From NCBI GenBank assembly GCA_035566435.1, contig DATMRF010000085.1:8898-72897 (forward strand): 64,000 nt of DNA, written 5' to 3'. A program made the translations under genes and the position numbers. Origin of the DNA: DATMRF01 sp035566435. Its GTDB lineage: Bacteria; Verrucomicrobiota; Verrucomicrobiia; Limisphaerales; UBA8199. Shown in pieces: positions 9,535 through 17,676 of this stretch (position 1 is the stretch's first letter; each line of letters opens with the position of its first letter). The notes below the pieces were generated by a model. That model did no database searches and was not told where the DNA came from. It saw nothing but the letters and a program-made list of their open reading frames with translations.

Positions 9535-10698
9535 ATGAAGATGAATGATTTAGGGACGCTCTGGCCAACGGGGGAAGAGATGGAGCGCGCCTTCGCCACG
9601 AAGGATGTCGGCTACGACGGGGTGTTCTATGTCGCAGTGCGAACGACCGGGATCTTTTGCCGGCCTTCGTGCCCGTCCCGGCCCAAACTTGAGAACGTGG
9701 AGTTTTTCCTTTCGGTGAAGGACTGCTTGTTTGCGGGCTATCGTCCGTGCAAGCGCTGCCATCCGTTGGAGGTAAACGGAAAGCCGCCGGATTGGGCGCG
9801 AGAACTGATTTCGCGAGTGGAGGCTGAACCTGACGCCCTCCTCAAAGCGGCAGACCTGCGCGCGCTGGGCATCACGCCAGAACGCGCCCGGCGGTGGTTC
9901 CAACAACATTATGGCATGAGCTTCGCGGCCTGGTGCCGGGGCAACCGGCTCGCGGGGGCGTTCATGCGCATCCGCGAGGGCGCCACTCTGGACGACGCAG
10001 CGTTCGAAAGCGGCTTCCAATCCCAAAGCGGGTTCCGCGACGCGTTCGCGCGGGTGTTCGGCGATGCGCCTGGCCGCAGTCGCCACGATGGCGACCTCGT
10101 GGTGATTGCGATGATCGAGACCGCGCTGGGACCTCTCCTCGCCGGGGCGACCGACCAGGGAATCAACTTCCTGGAATACACCGACCGCCGAATGCTCGAG
10201 CACAATTTGAAAACGATGCGCCGCCGGTTCGGCTGCGCGATTGTTCCAGGCCAGCACCCCGTGCTCGAACGTTTGCGCGAACAATTGAGCGAATACTTCC
10301 AGGGCGGCCGGCGGGAGTTCGCGCTACCGCTGGCTTCACGCGGCACGCCATTTCAGGACAAAGTCTGGCTGGAGTTGCGCCGCATTCCCCACGGCCAGAC
10401 CATTTCGTACGACGAGCTGGCCCGGCGCGTCGGGCAACCGACCGCGCAACGTGCCGTCGCTCGCGCCAACGGCATGAATTACGTCGCTATTTTGATCCCT
10501 TGCCACCGGGTTATCGGCAAGGACGGAAGTCTTACCGGCTATGGCGGCGGACTCTGGCGCAAACGGCTGCTTTTGGAGCTCGAACGGACGGGCAAACTGC
10601 CGGGAAGCGTATCGATTCTATCGGGCGGTCCTCGGGCCGCGATCCAGCGGAGCCTTAGTTTGCTCCCTTCGTTTTGCCCGCCCGGTTTCCCTTCTTAA
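9535..10698 (+). CDS. ada: Bifunctional Ada: methylphosphotriester/O6-methylguanine methyltransferase and regulator
   Basis: 387 aa in the full Ada order. The N-terminal zinc/methyl-acceptor domain has Cys42, Cys46, Cys72 and Cys75 (FCRPSC and PCKRC). An AraC-type helix-turn-helix segment follows (residues about 90-180), then an RNase-H-like linker and the C-terminal methyltransferase with acceptor Cys323 in IPCHRVIG. In the family, methylation of the first Cys by DNA phosphotriesters turns the protein into an activator of alkylation-repair genes. The start at 9535 gives MKMNDLG; a second ATG two codons later is possible. It is convergent with dnaB, and the two stop codons overlap. Confidence 0.93.
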   Translation: MKMNDLGTLWPTGEEMERAFATKDVGYDGVFYVAVRTTGIFCRPSCPSRPKLENVEFFLSVKDCLFAGYRPCKRCHPLEVNGKPPDWARELISRVEAEPDALLKAADLRALGITPERARRWFQQHYGMSFAAWCRGNRLAGAFMRIREGATLDDAAFESGFQSQSGFRDAFARVFGDAPGRSRHDGDLVVIAMIETALGPLLAGATDQGINFLEYTDRRMLEHNLKTMRRRFGCAIVPGQHPVLERLREQLSEYFQGGRREFALPLASRGTPFQDKVWLELRRIPHGQTISYDELARRVGQPTAQRAVARANGMNYVAILIPCHRVIGKDGSLTGYGGGLWRKRLLLELERTGKLPGSVSILSGGPRAAIQRSLSLLPSFCPPGFPS

Positions 10699-10704
10699 CC
10701 GGGC
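10680..10704. terminator. Inverted repeat spanning the convergent ada/dnaB stop codons
   Basis: GCCCGGTT (10680-10687) pairs perfectly with AACCGGGC (10697-10704) around a 9-nt loop. The ada TAA (10696-10698) and the dnaB stop (10695-10697 read from the minus strand) both fall at the loop/stem junction. There is no T-tract, so termination on both strands is an inference from position and symmetry. Confidence 0.45.
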
Positions 10705-12161
10705 ACATCCTCGTCGCTCACTTTCGCGACGCTTTCGAATCTCGTGAGTGACCGCTGAAAAACCAGGTGCACGTCGCCGGTCGGACCGTTTCGCTGTTTT
10801 GCTACCAGCAGGTTTATGAGGACCGTGTCCTGGCTCAGCGCATCGTCGTCGCTCTCCCGCCGCTTCGTGGGATCGTCGGGGTCTGCCCGATACAGCAACC
10901 CGACAAGGTCGGCGTCCTGCTCGATGCTGCCTGATTCGCGCAAGTCTGCCAGGTTCGGCTTACGGCTCTTGTCCTTTTCGAAGTCGCGGTTCAATTGGCT
11001 CAGAACGATAATAGGAACCTTCAGTTCTTTGGCCAGGGCCTTGATCCCGCTGGATATATCTGCGATTTCCTGCTGCCGGTTCTCGGCGCGGCGTGCCGTC
11101 GAATGGAGAAGCTGCAAGTAATCAACGACAAACAGCTTGATGCCGTGCTGCTGGTGGAGCCGGCGCGCTTTGGCCCTCAATTGTAATATCGAAAGGCCCG
11201 AGGTGTCGTCGATGAACAGCGGCGCGCGAGCGAGGGTGCCGGCAGCGGTGGTCAGCTTCACAAAATCCTGTTCTGCCAGGAAGCCATCCCGGATATTCCG
11301 CAGGTTCACCCTGGCGCGGGAACAGAGCATTCGCAGCACCAGCGATTCCGCCGTCATTTCCAGGCTGAACACCGCCACCGGCAGTTTCTGGTCGAGCGCG
11401 GCGTGCTCAGCGATGTTCATGGCCAGCGAGGTTTTTCCGAGACTTGGCCGGGCGGCGATGACGACCATTTCGCCGCCATGCAAACCGCTCGTCATCTTAT
11501 CCAGGTCGGTAAACCCTGTCGCCAGTCCGCTCAACTGCCCCTGTCTCGCATGGAACTGCTCGATGGTCGTGATCGCCTGGTTTACGAGTTGTTTAATGGT
11601 GTCCGTGCTTTCCTGGACTCGTGATTCGCTGATGCGCAATACGTCCCGCTCGACCTCGTCCAACAGCAGATCGACCTCGCCCTCGTAATCGTACACACGG
11701 CCAACGATTCCGGCACAGACATGGATCATCCGGCGCAACAGGAATTTCTCCTGCACAATATCCATGTAGTAACTCAGGTTGGCCGCCGAAGGCACCGTAT
11801 CGGGCAACGCCGAGAGATAGGCGATTCCGCCGACTTCATCGAGCAGGTGCGTGTCCTTGAGCCGTTGTTGGAGCGTGATGACGTCGATGGCTTCCCGTCG
11901 GTCGTACATTTCCATCAGCGCTCCGAAGATCGTCTGGTTCCGCAGGTCATAGAGCACCTCGGGGTCTCCTTTGAACCTCTCGATGCACTGCCCCATACAA
12001 TCATTGGGCGAGAGCATGACGCACCCCAGCATGCCCTGCTCCGCCTCGGGCGAGTGCGGCGGAAGCCGGTCCACCTTTGCAGGGCCAACCGCTGCCGTTT
12101 GCCTTCGGGCCTTCTTCAAATCAGGCGCCGATTTGACACTCTCTTTAACTGAGTCCAACAC
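10695..12161 (-). CDS. dnaB: Replicative DNA helicase DnaB
   Basis: 488 aa RecA-fold hexameric helicase. The N-terminal primase-interacting domain begins at LPPHSPEAEQGMLG (residues about 33-46). The C-terminal motor has Walker A ARPSLGKT (237-244), a Walker B-type VVDYLQLL with Asp346, and the late motif SQLNRDFEKDKSRKPNLADLRESGSIEQDAD. It starts at GTG 12161; no ATG exists in frame before the upstream stop and no clear Shine-Dalgarno is visible. It unwinds DNA ahead of the replisome. Its first codons are overlapped by a small ORF in another frame. Confidence 0.95.
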   Translation of the reverse strand: MLDSVKESVKSAPDLKKARRQTAAVGPAKVDRLPPHSPEAEQGMLGCVMLSPNDCMGQCIERFKGDPEVLYDLRNQTIFGALMEMYDRREAIDVITLQQRLKDTHLLDEVGGIAYLSALPDTVPSAANLSYYMDIVQEKFLLRRMIHVCAGIVGRVYDYEGEVDLLLDEVERDVLRISESRVQESTDTIKQLVNQAITTIEQFHARQGQLSGLATGFTDLDKMTSGLHGGEMVVIAARPSLGKTSLAMNIAEHAALDQKLPVAVFSLEMTAESLVLRMLCSRARVNLRNIRDGFLAEQDFVKLTTAAGTLARAPLFIDDTSGLSILQLRAKARRLHQQHGIKLFVVDYLQLLHSTARRAENRQQEIADISSGIKALAKELKVPIIVLSQLNRDFEKDKSRKPNLADLRESGSIEQDADLVGLLYRADPDDPTKRRESDDDALSQDTVLINLLVAKQRNGPTGDVHLVFQRSLTRFESVAKVSDEDVPG

Positions 12162-12343
12162 ATCACAACCAAACGAGAATTGTCTGCCGCGATCAAACCA
12201 GAGTTATTGAATCTTAGTGACAGGTTATTCGCAAGGCGGAACGCCTGGGATCGGTTTGGATGTTCCTGCTGTTGGACGGCGACTAGCCCGCAAACCAACG
12301 CCACTAAGCCTGCTCCAATTACCAGCTGCCCAATCGATCTCAT
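12116..12343 (-). CDS. Possible small membrane protein upstream of dnaB
   Basis: 75-codon frame starting at ATG 12343, preceded by a good ribosome-binding site (AGGAG, six bases upstream). It encodes an N-terminal hydrophobic helix (QLVIGAGLVALVCGLVAV) and then a polar tail. The frame runs past the dnaB start and overlaps it by 46 bp. No family is recognised; the opening resembles small one-helix membrane proteins. The strong RBS and the helix support it; the overlap and the unremarkable tail count against it. If real, it could be translationally linked to dnaB. Confidence 0.3.
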   Translation of the reverse strand: MRSIGQLVIGAGLVALVCGLVAVQQQEHPNRSQAFRLANNLSLRFNNSGLIAADNSRLVVMCWTQLKRVSNRRLI

Positions 12344-12400
12344 AAGTGCTCCTCTCGCAAGAACGGTTAACACCTCCCCGATTAAACAGGTCGGAAACGC

Positions 12401-12535
12401 CTAAGGTTCAATTGGGTTATTGTCATCCGGCTCGCGAAAGCCGCAGACCTCGCCGACCTTGCGGACAATGGCGCGCGTCCCGGCGTCCCTGAGTTTGCTG
12501 GTCGCGATGTGGCTTGCCTGACAGGCGGCGGTCGC
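12401..12535 (-). pseudogene. Possible C-terminal gene fragment
   Basis: A stop-to-stop stretch of about 44 codons without a start codon reads like a genuine protein tail (segments HIATSKLRDAGTR and VRKVGEVCGFREP). The frame is closed by TGA just upstream, so if coding it is a remnant. I do not recognise the family. Confidence 0.2.
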
Positions 12536-12588
12536 TCAGCTTTGAATTCGGCGTCACAAATGAATCATCGTTGATGACATAACGAGAT

Positions 12589-13334
12589 ATGGAGCTGAAC
12601 CTGCGCAATAAAGTCGCCTTCGTGACGGGTGCTTCGAGTGGCATCGGCGCGGCGGCGGCAATTTGCTTCGCGCAGGAAGGGGCGCACGTCGTGATTGGCT
12701 ACGGAAAAATGAATCCGCGGCTCAACGCATTTTTGAGCAGGTAAAGTCCCACGGGGTGCAGGCGTGGCTCTGCCAGATGGACATCACGGAGCCCGCCAGC
12801 GTCCGCGAAGGTGTCAGGCGGGTCGCTTCAAAAATCACCGGCCTGGATGCGCTGGTGTTATGCGCTGGCAAGAACCGCATCAGTTCGATGGCAGAGATAA
12901 CTCCGGAGGAATGGAATCGAGTGATTTCCGTGAACCTGAACGGGGCATTTTACGTGCTCCAGGCGGCGACCCCGCTCCTGAATGACGGTGCGGGGGTGGT
13001 CATGGTCGCAAGTGTGGCCGCGGACACGGGCGCTCCGCGCCATGCCCATTACGCGGCGGCGAAGGCGGGTATGATTAATTTGGCAAAAAGTGCGGCTCGT
13101 GACTTAGCCCCGCGCATTCGCGTGAACTGTGTCTCTCCGGGGGTGACGCTGACACCTATGGGGCGGGCGACAATGGAACGAGCGGACGAGGATTACGCGA
13201 AGAGGAAACTGCTCCTTGGGCGATTTGCGGAACCCGAGGAAATTGCCCGGTGGATTGTTCTTGTGGCCAGTCCGATGAACAGCTTCATGACGGGAGCAAC
13301 GATCGACGTGAATGGCGGCCGTACGTTGCGCTAG
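12589..13334 (+). pseudogene. SDR-family oxidoreductase interrupted by a frameshift
   Basis: Short-chain dehydrogenase/reductase resembling FabG. The first frame (ATG 12589) carries the NAD(P)-binding Rossmann motif VTGASSGIG and runs to VVIGYGK, then ends at TAA 12742. The rest of the protein lies in the -1 frame, from KNESAAQRIFEQVK through the catalytic Ser (VMVASVAA), the YxxxK motif (YAAAK) and the C-terminal DVNGG. The switch falls in a five-A run at 12705-12709; one more A would restore a continuous 249-aa protein. A sequencing error, a true inactivating deletion or slippage are all possible. The downstream frame alone lacks the cofactor loop. Confidence 0.8.
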
Positions 13335-13405
13335 TCGTCGGGGGGATGACTGAGGCTCCAAGTTCAAGAGGAGATTGCTGACTACCTCGTTCCCCAGGAG
13401 GAGAG

Positions 13406-13540
13406 ATGTTTATTGTGAGCAGTCCAGCTTGGAGAGACAGGTTATGCTGGATGTCGATGCTGGTCTGCTTTCACATTTTCATTGCCCCGGCGCACGTTCG
13501 TCTGTACCTCACACAAACGAACCCAAACCTGTCCGTTTGA
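13406..13540 (+). CDS. Possible 44-aa small membrane peptide
   Basis: ATG 13406 follows a strong Shine-Dalgarno (AGGAGG). The frame gives 44 residues with one hydrophobic segment (LCWMSMLVCFHIFIAP) and ends at TGA 13538-13540. It lies alone in the 290-bp gap between the SDR gene and the convergent methyltransferase. No family is known to me; it rests only on the RBS and the helix. Confidence 0.25.
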   Translation: MFIVSSPAWRDRLCWMSMLVCFHIFIAPAHVRLYLTQTNPNLSV

Positions 13541-13622
13541 TGGCACGTGTTCTTTCGGCCACAGAGGCGTACCCGTTGGCCGATCGGGTCATTCTGTCGA
13601 ACTCCTCCTTGACGCCGAGATT

Positions 13623-14462
13623 CTAGACGCCTTTTCGGGAGGAATATGTCCCCTTGCTGATGCGCGGCGGTGTCGCTTTCGGATTTCGGTTTTTCAGCGG
13701 GGCTTTTTTGGTGCCGATAAAGGCGTAGCGGGCGTGAGTCAGGCCGTTGACCACGGCGTTGAAGTAATACTTGAATCCGCTTGAGATGTTGACTCGTTTG
13801 ACCTCCAGTGGCAGGGCCGCCTGCCGGAAGAACTCTCTGTAGTCGGAGAGCGTATAAAAGCGTTCATTGACGCCGGTGGCGACGAGCCGGGCGAGCATCC
13901 GCGCGCGCGATTTGATTTTGACCAGCGGCCAGACTGGCTCGCGGATGGCGACAAAGGTTCCTCCTGGTTTGAGCAAGCGTTTCACTTCCCGCAGCACCTG
14001 CACGATGTTGGCGGCGTCGTGCAACACGGCCGAACAGACCACGAAATCAAAGTGGTCATCCGGAAACTCAAGCTTGTGGAAGTCCCCCGGCATTCGAGTA
14101 ATCTTGGCAGTGTTGGCGTGGAGCGCGGTAAACACTTTGGGCGCTTGCTCTTTAAGCAGGAGCGGAGAAAAATCAGTGGCGGTGATCTCCACCACTTTTG
14201 GCAGCTTGGAAAGCTCGGCGCTCAGCCAGGCTCCGCCCGCGCCGATCTCCAGCAAGCGCCCGCGAAACTCAAGACCGCATTTTCGCGTCAGGAAGGGAAT
14301 GAATTTAGGCACATCCTTTTGCAACGACTGCAGCCAGTCGGCCTCCGCGCAAGGGGCCATCGCCACACGGGCCGCCGACTCGCGCAGCGCCACCCTCCGC
14401 TCGTGCGCATAACGCGAGAGGAATCCGGTCTTCTCCACGTATTTCGACTCGCTCGGTTTCAC
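13623..14462 (-). CDS. Class I SAM-dependent methyltransferase
   Basis: 279 aa. The SAM-binding motif I is LLEIGAGGAWLSAEL (about residues 70-84), followed by an acidic strand end (ITATDFS), motif II-like FDFVVCSAVLHD and LLKPGGTFVAIREP. These are the standard features of Methyltransf_11/25 proteins. A C-terminal region of about 100 aa after the fold (FYTLSDYREFFRQA) probably shapes the substrate pocket. The substrate is unknown. It lies upstream of nothing obvious on its strand; tadA ends 82 bp behind its start, so readthrough from the Nudix-tadA pair is possible. Confidence 0.8.
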   Translation of the reverse strand: MKPSESKYVEKTGFLSRYAHERRVALRESAARVAMAPCAEADWLQSLQKDVPKFIPFLTRKCGLEFRGRLLEIGAGGAWLSAELSKLPKVVEITATDFSPLLLKEQAPKVFTALHANTAKITRMPGDFHKLEFPDDHFDFVVCSAVLHDAANIVQVLREVKRLLKPGGTFVAIREPVWPLVKIKSRARMLARLVATGVNERFYTLSDYREFFRQAALPLEVKRVNISSGFKYYFNAVVNGLTHARYAFIGTKKAPLKNRNPKATPPRISKGTYSSRKGV

Positions 14463-14543
14463 TGGACTACGAACAAGGTAGGAGCCCGAAGCCTGGGGCG
14501 CAATCGCTTTTGTCTTAACAGGTTCGGGAGGGAGAGCCGCGGA

Positions 14544-15089
14544 TCAGGTTTCGGGGGTGTCGCAGCCGGAGCGTTCGCCATTCAGCCCATTTTTCGAAGC
14601 CGCGGTGTCGGGCTTGTCCCGTCTCTCTGCGAAGAAAGTCTGAAGCAGGGCCCGGCATTCCGGTTCGCGTACGCCGTTAGTGATGCTGCAACGGTGATTC
14701 AAGGTCGGGAACTGCAGCAGGTTCAAGGCGCTGCCCGCCGCGCCGGCTTTGGGGTCGCTGGCGCCGAACACGACGCGCGCGAGGCGGACATGCACCATCG
14801 CGCCGGCGCACATCGGGCAGGGTTCCTTGGTTACGTAAAGCGTGCAATCGCTTAGACGCCAATCGCCCATCGCCTCCTCGGCTTGCGTGAGTGCCAACAT
14901 TTCCGCGTGCGCTGTCGCGTCCTTGAGCAGCTCCACCTGGTTAAATGCCCTGGCGATAATGCGGCCGTCGCGGACCACCACTGCGCCCACCGGAACTTCC
15001 TCGACCGCATAGGCCCTCGCCGCCTGACGCAGCGCTTCACCCATGAAGAAGTGGTCGCTTTGTAGATCGATGATTGGTTCGTCAGGCAT
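14544..15089 (-). CDS. tadA: tRNA-specific adenosine deaminase TadA
   Basis: 181 aa zinc deaminase that converts A34 of tRNA-Arg(ACG) to inosine. The catalytic motif is His61-Ala-Glu63 (TAHAEML), and the zinc cysteines are Cys91 and Cys94 in PCPMCAG. The C-terminal LNLLQFPTLNH segment is typical of TadA rather than of guanine or cytosine deaminases. The last 25 residues are polar and repeat-like. It overlaps the end of the Nudix gene by 8 bp and should be cotranscribed with it. Confidence 0.92.
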   Translation of the reverse strand: MPDEPIIDLQSDHFFMGEALRQAARAYAVEEVPVGAVVVRDGRIIARAFNQVELLKDATAHAEMLALTQAEEAMGDWRLSDCTLYVTKEPCPMCAGAMVHVRLARVVFGASDPKAGAAGSALNLLQFPTLNHRCSITNGVREPECRALLQTFFAERRDKPDTAASKNGLNGERSGCDTPET

Positions 15090-15690
15090 GTGGGTTTTTT
15101 TGAATCTTGATCCTGGATTTTTGATTATCCAACACGGCGGTTAAGCCTCGAGCAGCAGCGTTGGCCGTGCCTGTCGCTTTCGCTCCTCGTCCCTCGTCAC
15201 CCGTCGCTCTCGACTCTTCGAGGGTCCAATCGTTCCTACCATCGGGGCGGCAATGGCAGTGGGCGGCAAAAAAACCGCCGCGGTGCCGCCAAAACCAGGG
15301 CCAGACTTTTTCTCGATCCGTTTGCGGCAATTCCAGAGCGTGAAGCGCACGCCGCGCGAAGAATTGGAAACGTCCTTCGCGGTGGGGCGGAGGAACCGTG
15401 GTGAGCCTCGGCCGGACTTCGAACAGGAACATCAGCCAGTGGCTCTGGCCCTGGTAACCGTGCTCGCTGACCAAACCGGTCAGGTGCAGGTCAGCCGGCG
15501 AAATCGCGAGCCCCAGTTCTTCTTGCGCTTCCCGGCACCCACAGGCATAAGGTGATTCGCCGAGCTCCGTCTGAAGCTTACCGCCACAAGGGCTCCACAG
15601 TCCCAGGTTGGGTTCTTGGGCCCGCTCCAATAGCAGCACACGCTCGCATTCGTCGAAACAATAAAGCAGGGTCGAGATCTTATAGGGCAT
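15082..15690 (-). CDS. Nudix hydrolase
   Basis: About 202 aa from ATG 15690 (another ATG at 15699). The Nudix box is GGKLQTELGESPYACGCREA followed by QEELGL. Glu and Arg-Glu spacing is canonical, but the loop between GG and the first conserved Glu is two residues longer than usual. The family cleaves nucleoside diphosphates linked to another group; the C-terminal EVRPRL and DREKVWPWFW segments resemble 8-oxo-dGTP or ADP-ribose-type enzymes without deciding between them. The final 40 residues after WTLEES look like translated intergenic repeat, suggesting that the stop moved downstream. It precedes tadA with an 8-bp overlap. Confidence 0.8.
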   Translation of the reverse strand: MPYKISTLLYCFDECERVLLLERAQEPNLGLWSPCGGKLQTELGESPYACGCREAQEELGLAISPADLHLTGLVSEHGYQGQSHWLMFLFEVRPRLTTVPPPHREGRFQFFARRALHALELPQTDREKVWPWFWRHRGGFFAAHCHCRPDGRNDWTLEESRATGDEGRGAKATGTANAAARGLTAVLDNQKSRIKIQKNPHA

Positions 15691-15806
15691 TTTCAGCATG
15701 ATCGCGGCCAATATCCAAGCCTCGAGTCTGTGGAGAAGCAAGCCAGCTTTCGGGGAATCGGCTGAGTTGGTTGCCGAGGGCGAAGAAAGTCGCAGGCCCG
15801 CGGCCC

Positions 15807-16013
15807 CTACAGGTGGGAGCCGGCGCTTTCGACAGGGGCAACCGGGATGTGCTCTAACTTACGGGCGGAGATATCGCGCGCGATGGCCACCAACTCCTCG
15901 GGGGTCAATTCGTCTTCGAAGATGGCAAAACTCCCGCCGGTCGTCTTGGCATAAAGGCGGCGCGCGCCGAGCTCATAGACTTCGATTTCCGGCGGCAGAT
16001 GTTGCTCATTCAC
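15807..16013 (-). CDS. Small conserved-looking hypothetical protein
   Basis: About 68 aa from GTG 16013 (a TTG at 16049 would add 12 residues). The sequence LPPEIEVYELGARRLYAK followed by TGGSFAIFEDELTPEELVAIARDI looks like a compact beta-beta-alpha fold and has normal coding composition. No family recognised. It is transcribed divergently from hflX, about 200 bp away. Confidence 0.5.
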   Translation of the reverse strand: MNEQHLPPEIEVYELGARRLYAKTTGGSFAIFEDELTPEELVAIARDISARKLEHIPVAPVESAGSHL

Positions 16014-16217
16014 GCTGGCAGATGTACGGCCCGGGCCGCAACTTCGCAAACTCTAGTTGTTAACATTTTATCCACCGAGGTCTCATTTGCGCTGTCTCAC
16101 CCTTTTCTTTTTGCGCGTCGCGCGCCGCCGGAAAAAACGGCTTTTGGCCAGCAGAGGAGTATGGTATGTTGTTAGCGGCAAATTCAAAGAGAAAGCGAGT
16201 CGCAGAGACACCGAGAT

Positions 16218-17516
16218 TTGAAAGCACTCATTGAGACCAGGAACCGCCGCACGGAACGGGTTTTTCTCGTCGGCGTGGAACTCAAATCGCGGAACAGTTG
16301 GGGCTCGCGGGATTCGTTGGAGGAGCTTTCCCAACTGGCGACTACTGCCGGGGCCGAAGTCGTTGGGGACGGCTTGCAGAAAATGGCCGCGCCGTGCGCC
16401 ACGACTTTCATCGGAAAAGGGAAGGCCGGCGAATTTGCCGAGCACTGCCGCAGCGCGGACGTCGATACGGTCATCTTCGACGACGAGCTCTCCCCGGCGC
16501 AGAGCCGAAACCTGGAAAAAGTCTTCAACTGCAAGGTGCTCGACCGGACCTCGCTGATCCTGGACATTTTCGCCCAGCGCGCCCACACTCGTGAGGGCAA
16601 GTTGCAGGTCGAGTTGGCGCAGCTTCAACATTTATTGCCGCGGCTGACGGGCTTTTGGGGGCACTTGTCCCGGCAAAAAGGCGGCATCGGAATGCGCGGT
16701 GGGGAAGGTGAGACGCAGTTGGAGACCGATCGGCGCAGGGTGCAGGACCGCATCGCGCGAATCGCGCGAGAGCTCGAGGTGGTGCGCCGCCAGCGCTCGA
16801 CCCAGCGCCAGGCCCGCCAGCGCAATCACTGGGCCCTGGCCTCGATCGTCGGCTATACCAACGCTGGCAAGTCCACCTTGCTCAACACCCTCACCGGCGC
16901 GCAGGTTCTTGCCGAAGACAAGCTTTTTGCGACGCTCGATCCGACCACGCGCCGTTTGCGGCTGCCGACCAACCAGAACGTCCTGCTTACCGATACAGTG
17001 GGGTTTATCCGCAAGCTGCCCCATGGGCTAGTCGAGGCCTTCAAAGCCACGCTTGAAGAAGTCGTCCAGGCCGATCTGCTGCTCCACATTGTCGATGTCA
17101 GTCATCCCCAGGCCGATGAGCAGGTTCAAGCCGTCGATGCAGTCTTGCACGAGATCGGCGCCACAGGGAAGCCGACACTGATGGTGTTCAACAAAATCGA
17201 TCAGCTTAACGGCAACCAAAGCATGCTGAGCCGCTTTCTCGAGCGGCATCCCCACGGCGTTGCCATTTCTGCCGCCAACGGCGAAGGGATCGCTGCCCTG
17301 CTGGCGCAACTCGGCAGCCAGTTGCGCCCGATTCGGGAATTCATGGAACTCGCGGTGCCTCATGACCAGGCGAGTGTTATCGCCCGGCTGCATGAAGTCG
17401 CCCAGGTCGTCGAACGCAATTACGAGGGTAACACTGCCCGTTTCAAGGCCCGCATCCCGCCGCACTTGCACGACGAGTTCGCGCAGTTCTTTATTCGCGA
17501 GTTGCAAACGGCGTGA
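16218..17516 (+). CDS. hflX: Ribosome-associated GTPase HflX
   Basis: 432 aa. The N-terminal HflX domain contains GKGKAGEFAEHCRS, followed by a linker with GGIGMRGGEGETQLETDRR, the family signature. The G domain has G1 GYTNAGKST (212-220), G3 DTVGF (259-263) and G4 NKID (325-328), with a small C-terminal domain. HflX binds the 50S subunit and rescues stalled ribosomes after stress. The start is TTG 16218, placed a few bases after a purine-rich GAGACACCGAG; no closer ATG exists in frame. The 168-bp upstream gap carries no clear promoter. Confidence 0.94.
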   Translation: MKALIETRNRRTERVFLVGVELKSRNSWGSRDSLEELSQLATTAGAEVVGDGLQKMAAPCATTFIGKGKAGEFAEHCRSADVDTVIFDDELSPAQSRNLEKVFNCKVLDRTSLILDIFAQRAHTREGKLQVELAQLQHLLPRLTGFWGHLSRQKGGIGMRGGEGETQLETDRRRVQDRIARIARELEVVRRQRSTQRQARQRNHWALASIVGYTNAGKSTLLNTLTGAQVLAEDKLFATLDPTTRRLRLPTNQNVLLTDTVGFIRKLPHGLVEAFKATLEEVVQADLLLHIVDVSHPQADEQVQAVDAVLHEIGATGKPTLMVFNKIDQLNGNQSMLSRFLERHPHGVAISAANGEGIAALLAQLGSQLRPIREFMELAVPHDQASVIARLHEVAQVVERNYEGNTARFKARIPPHLHDEFAQFFIRELQTA

Positions 17517-17676
17517 CGGCTCGGGCGTCTAATCGTTAGAAATGCACAGGGGTTAAAATGCAGGCCACCGATCGGAGACCTGTGACGTGTGGCACTGGAA
17601 CCTGCCCTCCACCCGTTTCAACGTTTTTAACGATTTGGATTGCTCACTCAGGCTCGCTTTTGCTTAAGTGCGGACC

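Noticed and set aside
12404..12430. tRNA T-arm-like GGTTCAATTG
   Set aside because: No matching acceptor, D or anticodon stems around it.
12589..13334. Programmed -1 frameshifting in the SDR gene
   Set aside because: The A5 run is not a good heptameric slippery site with a downstream structure that I can see, and SDR enzymes are not known to use it; a deletion or base error is simpler.
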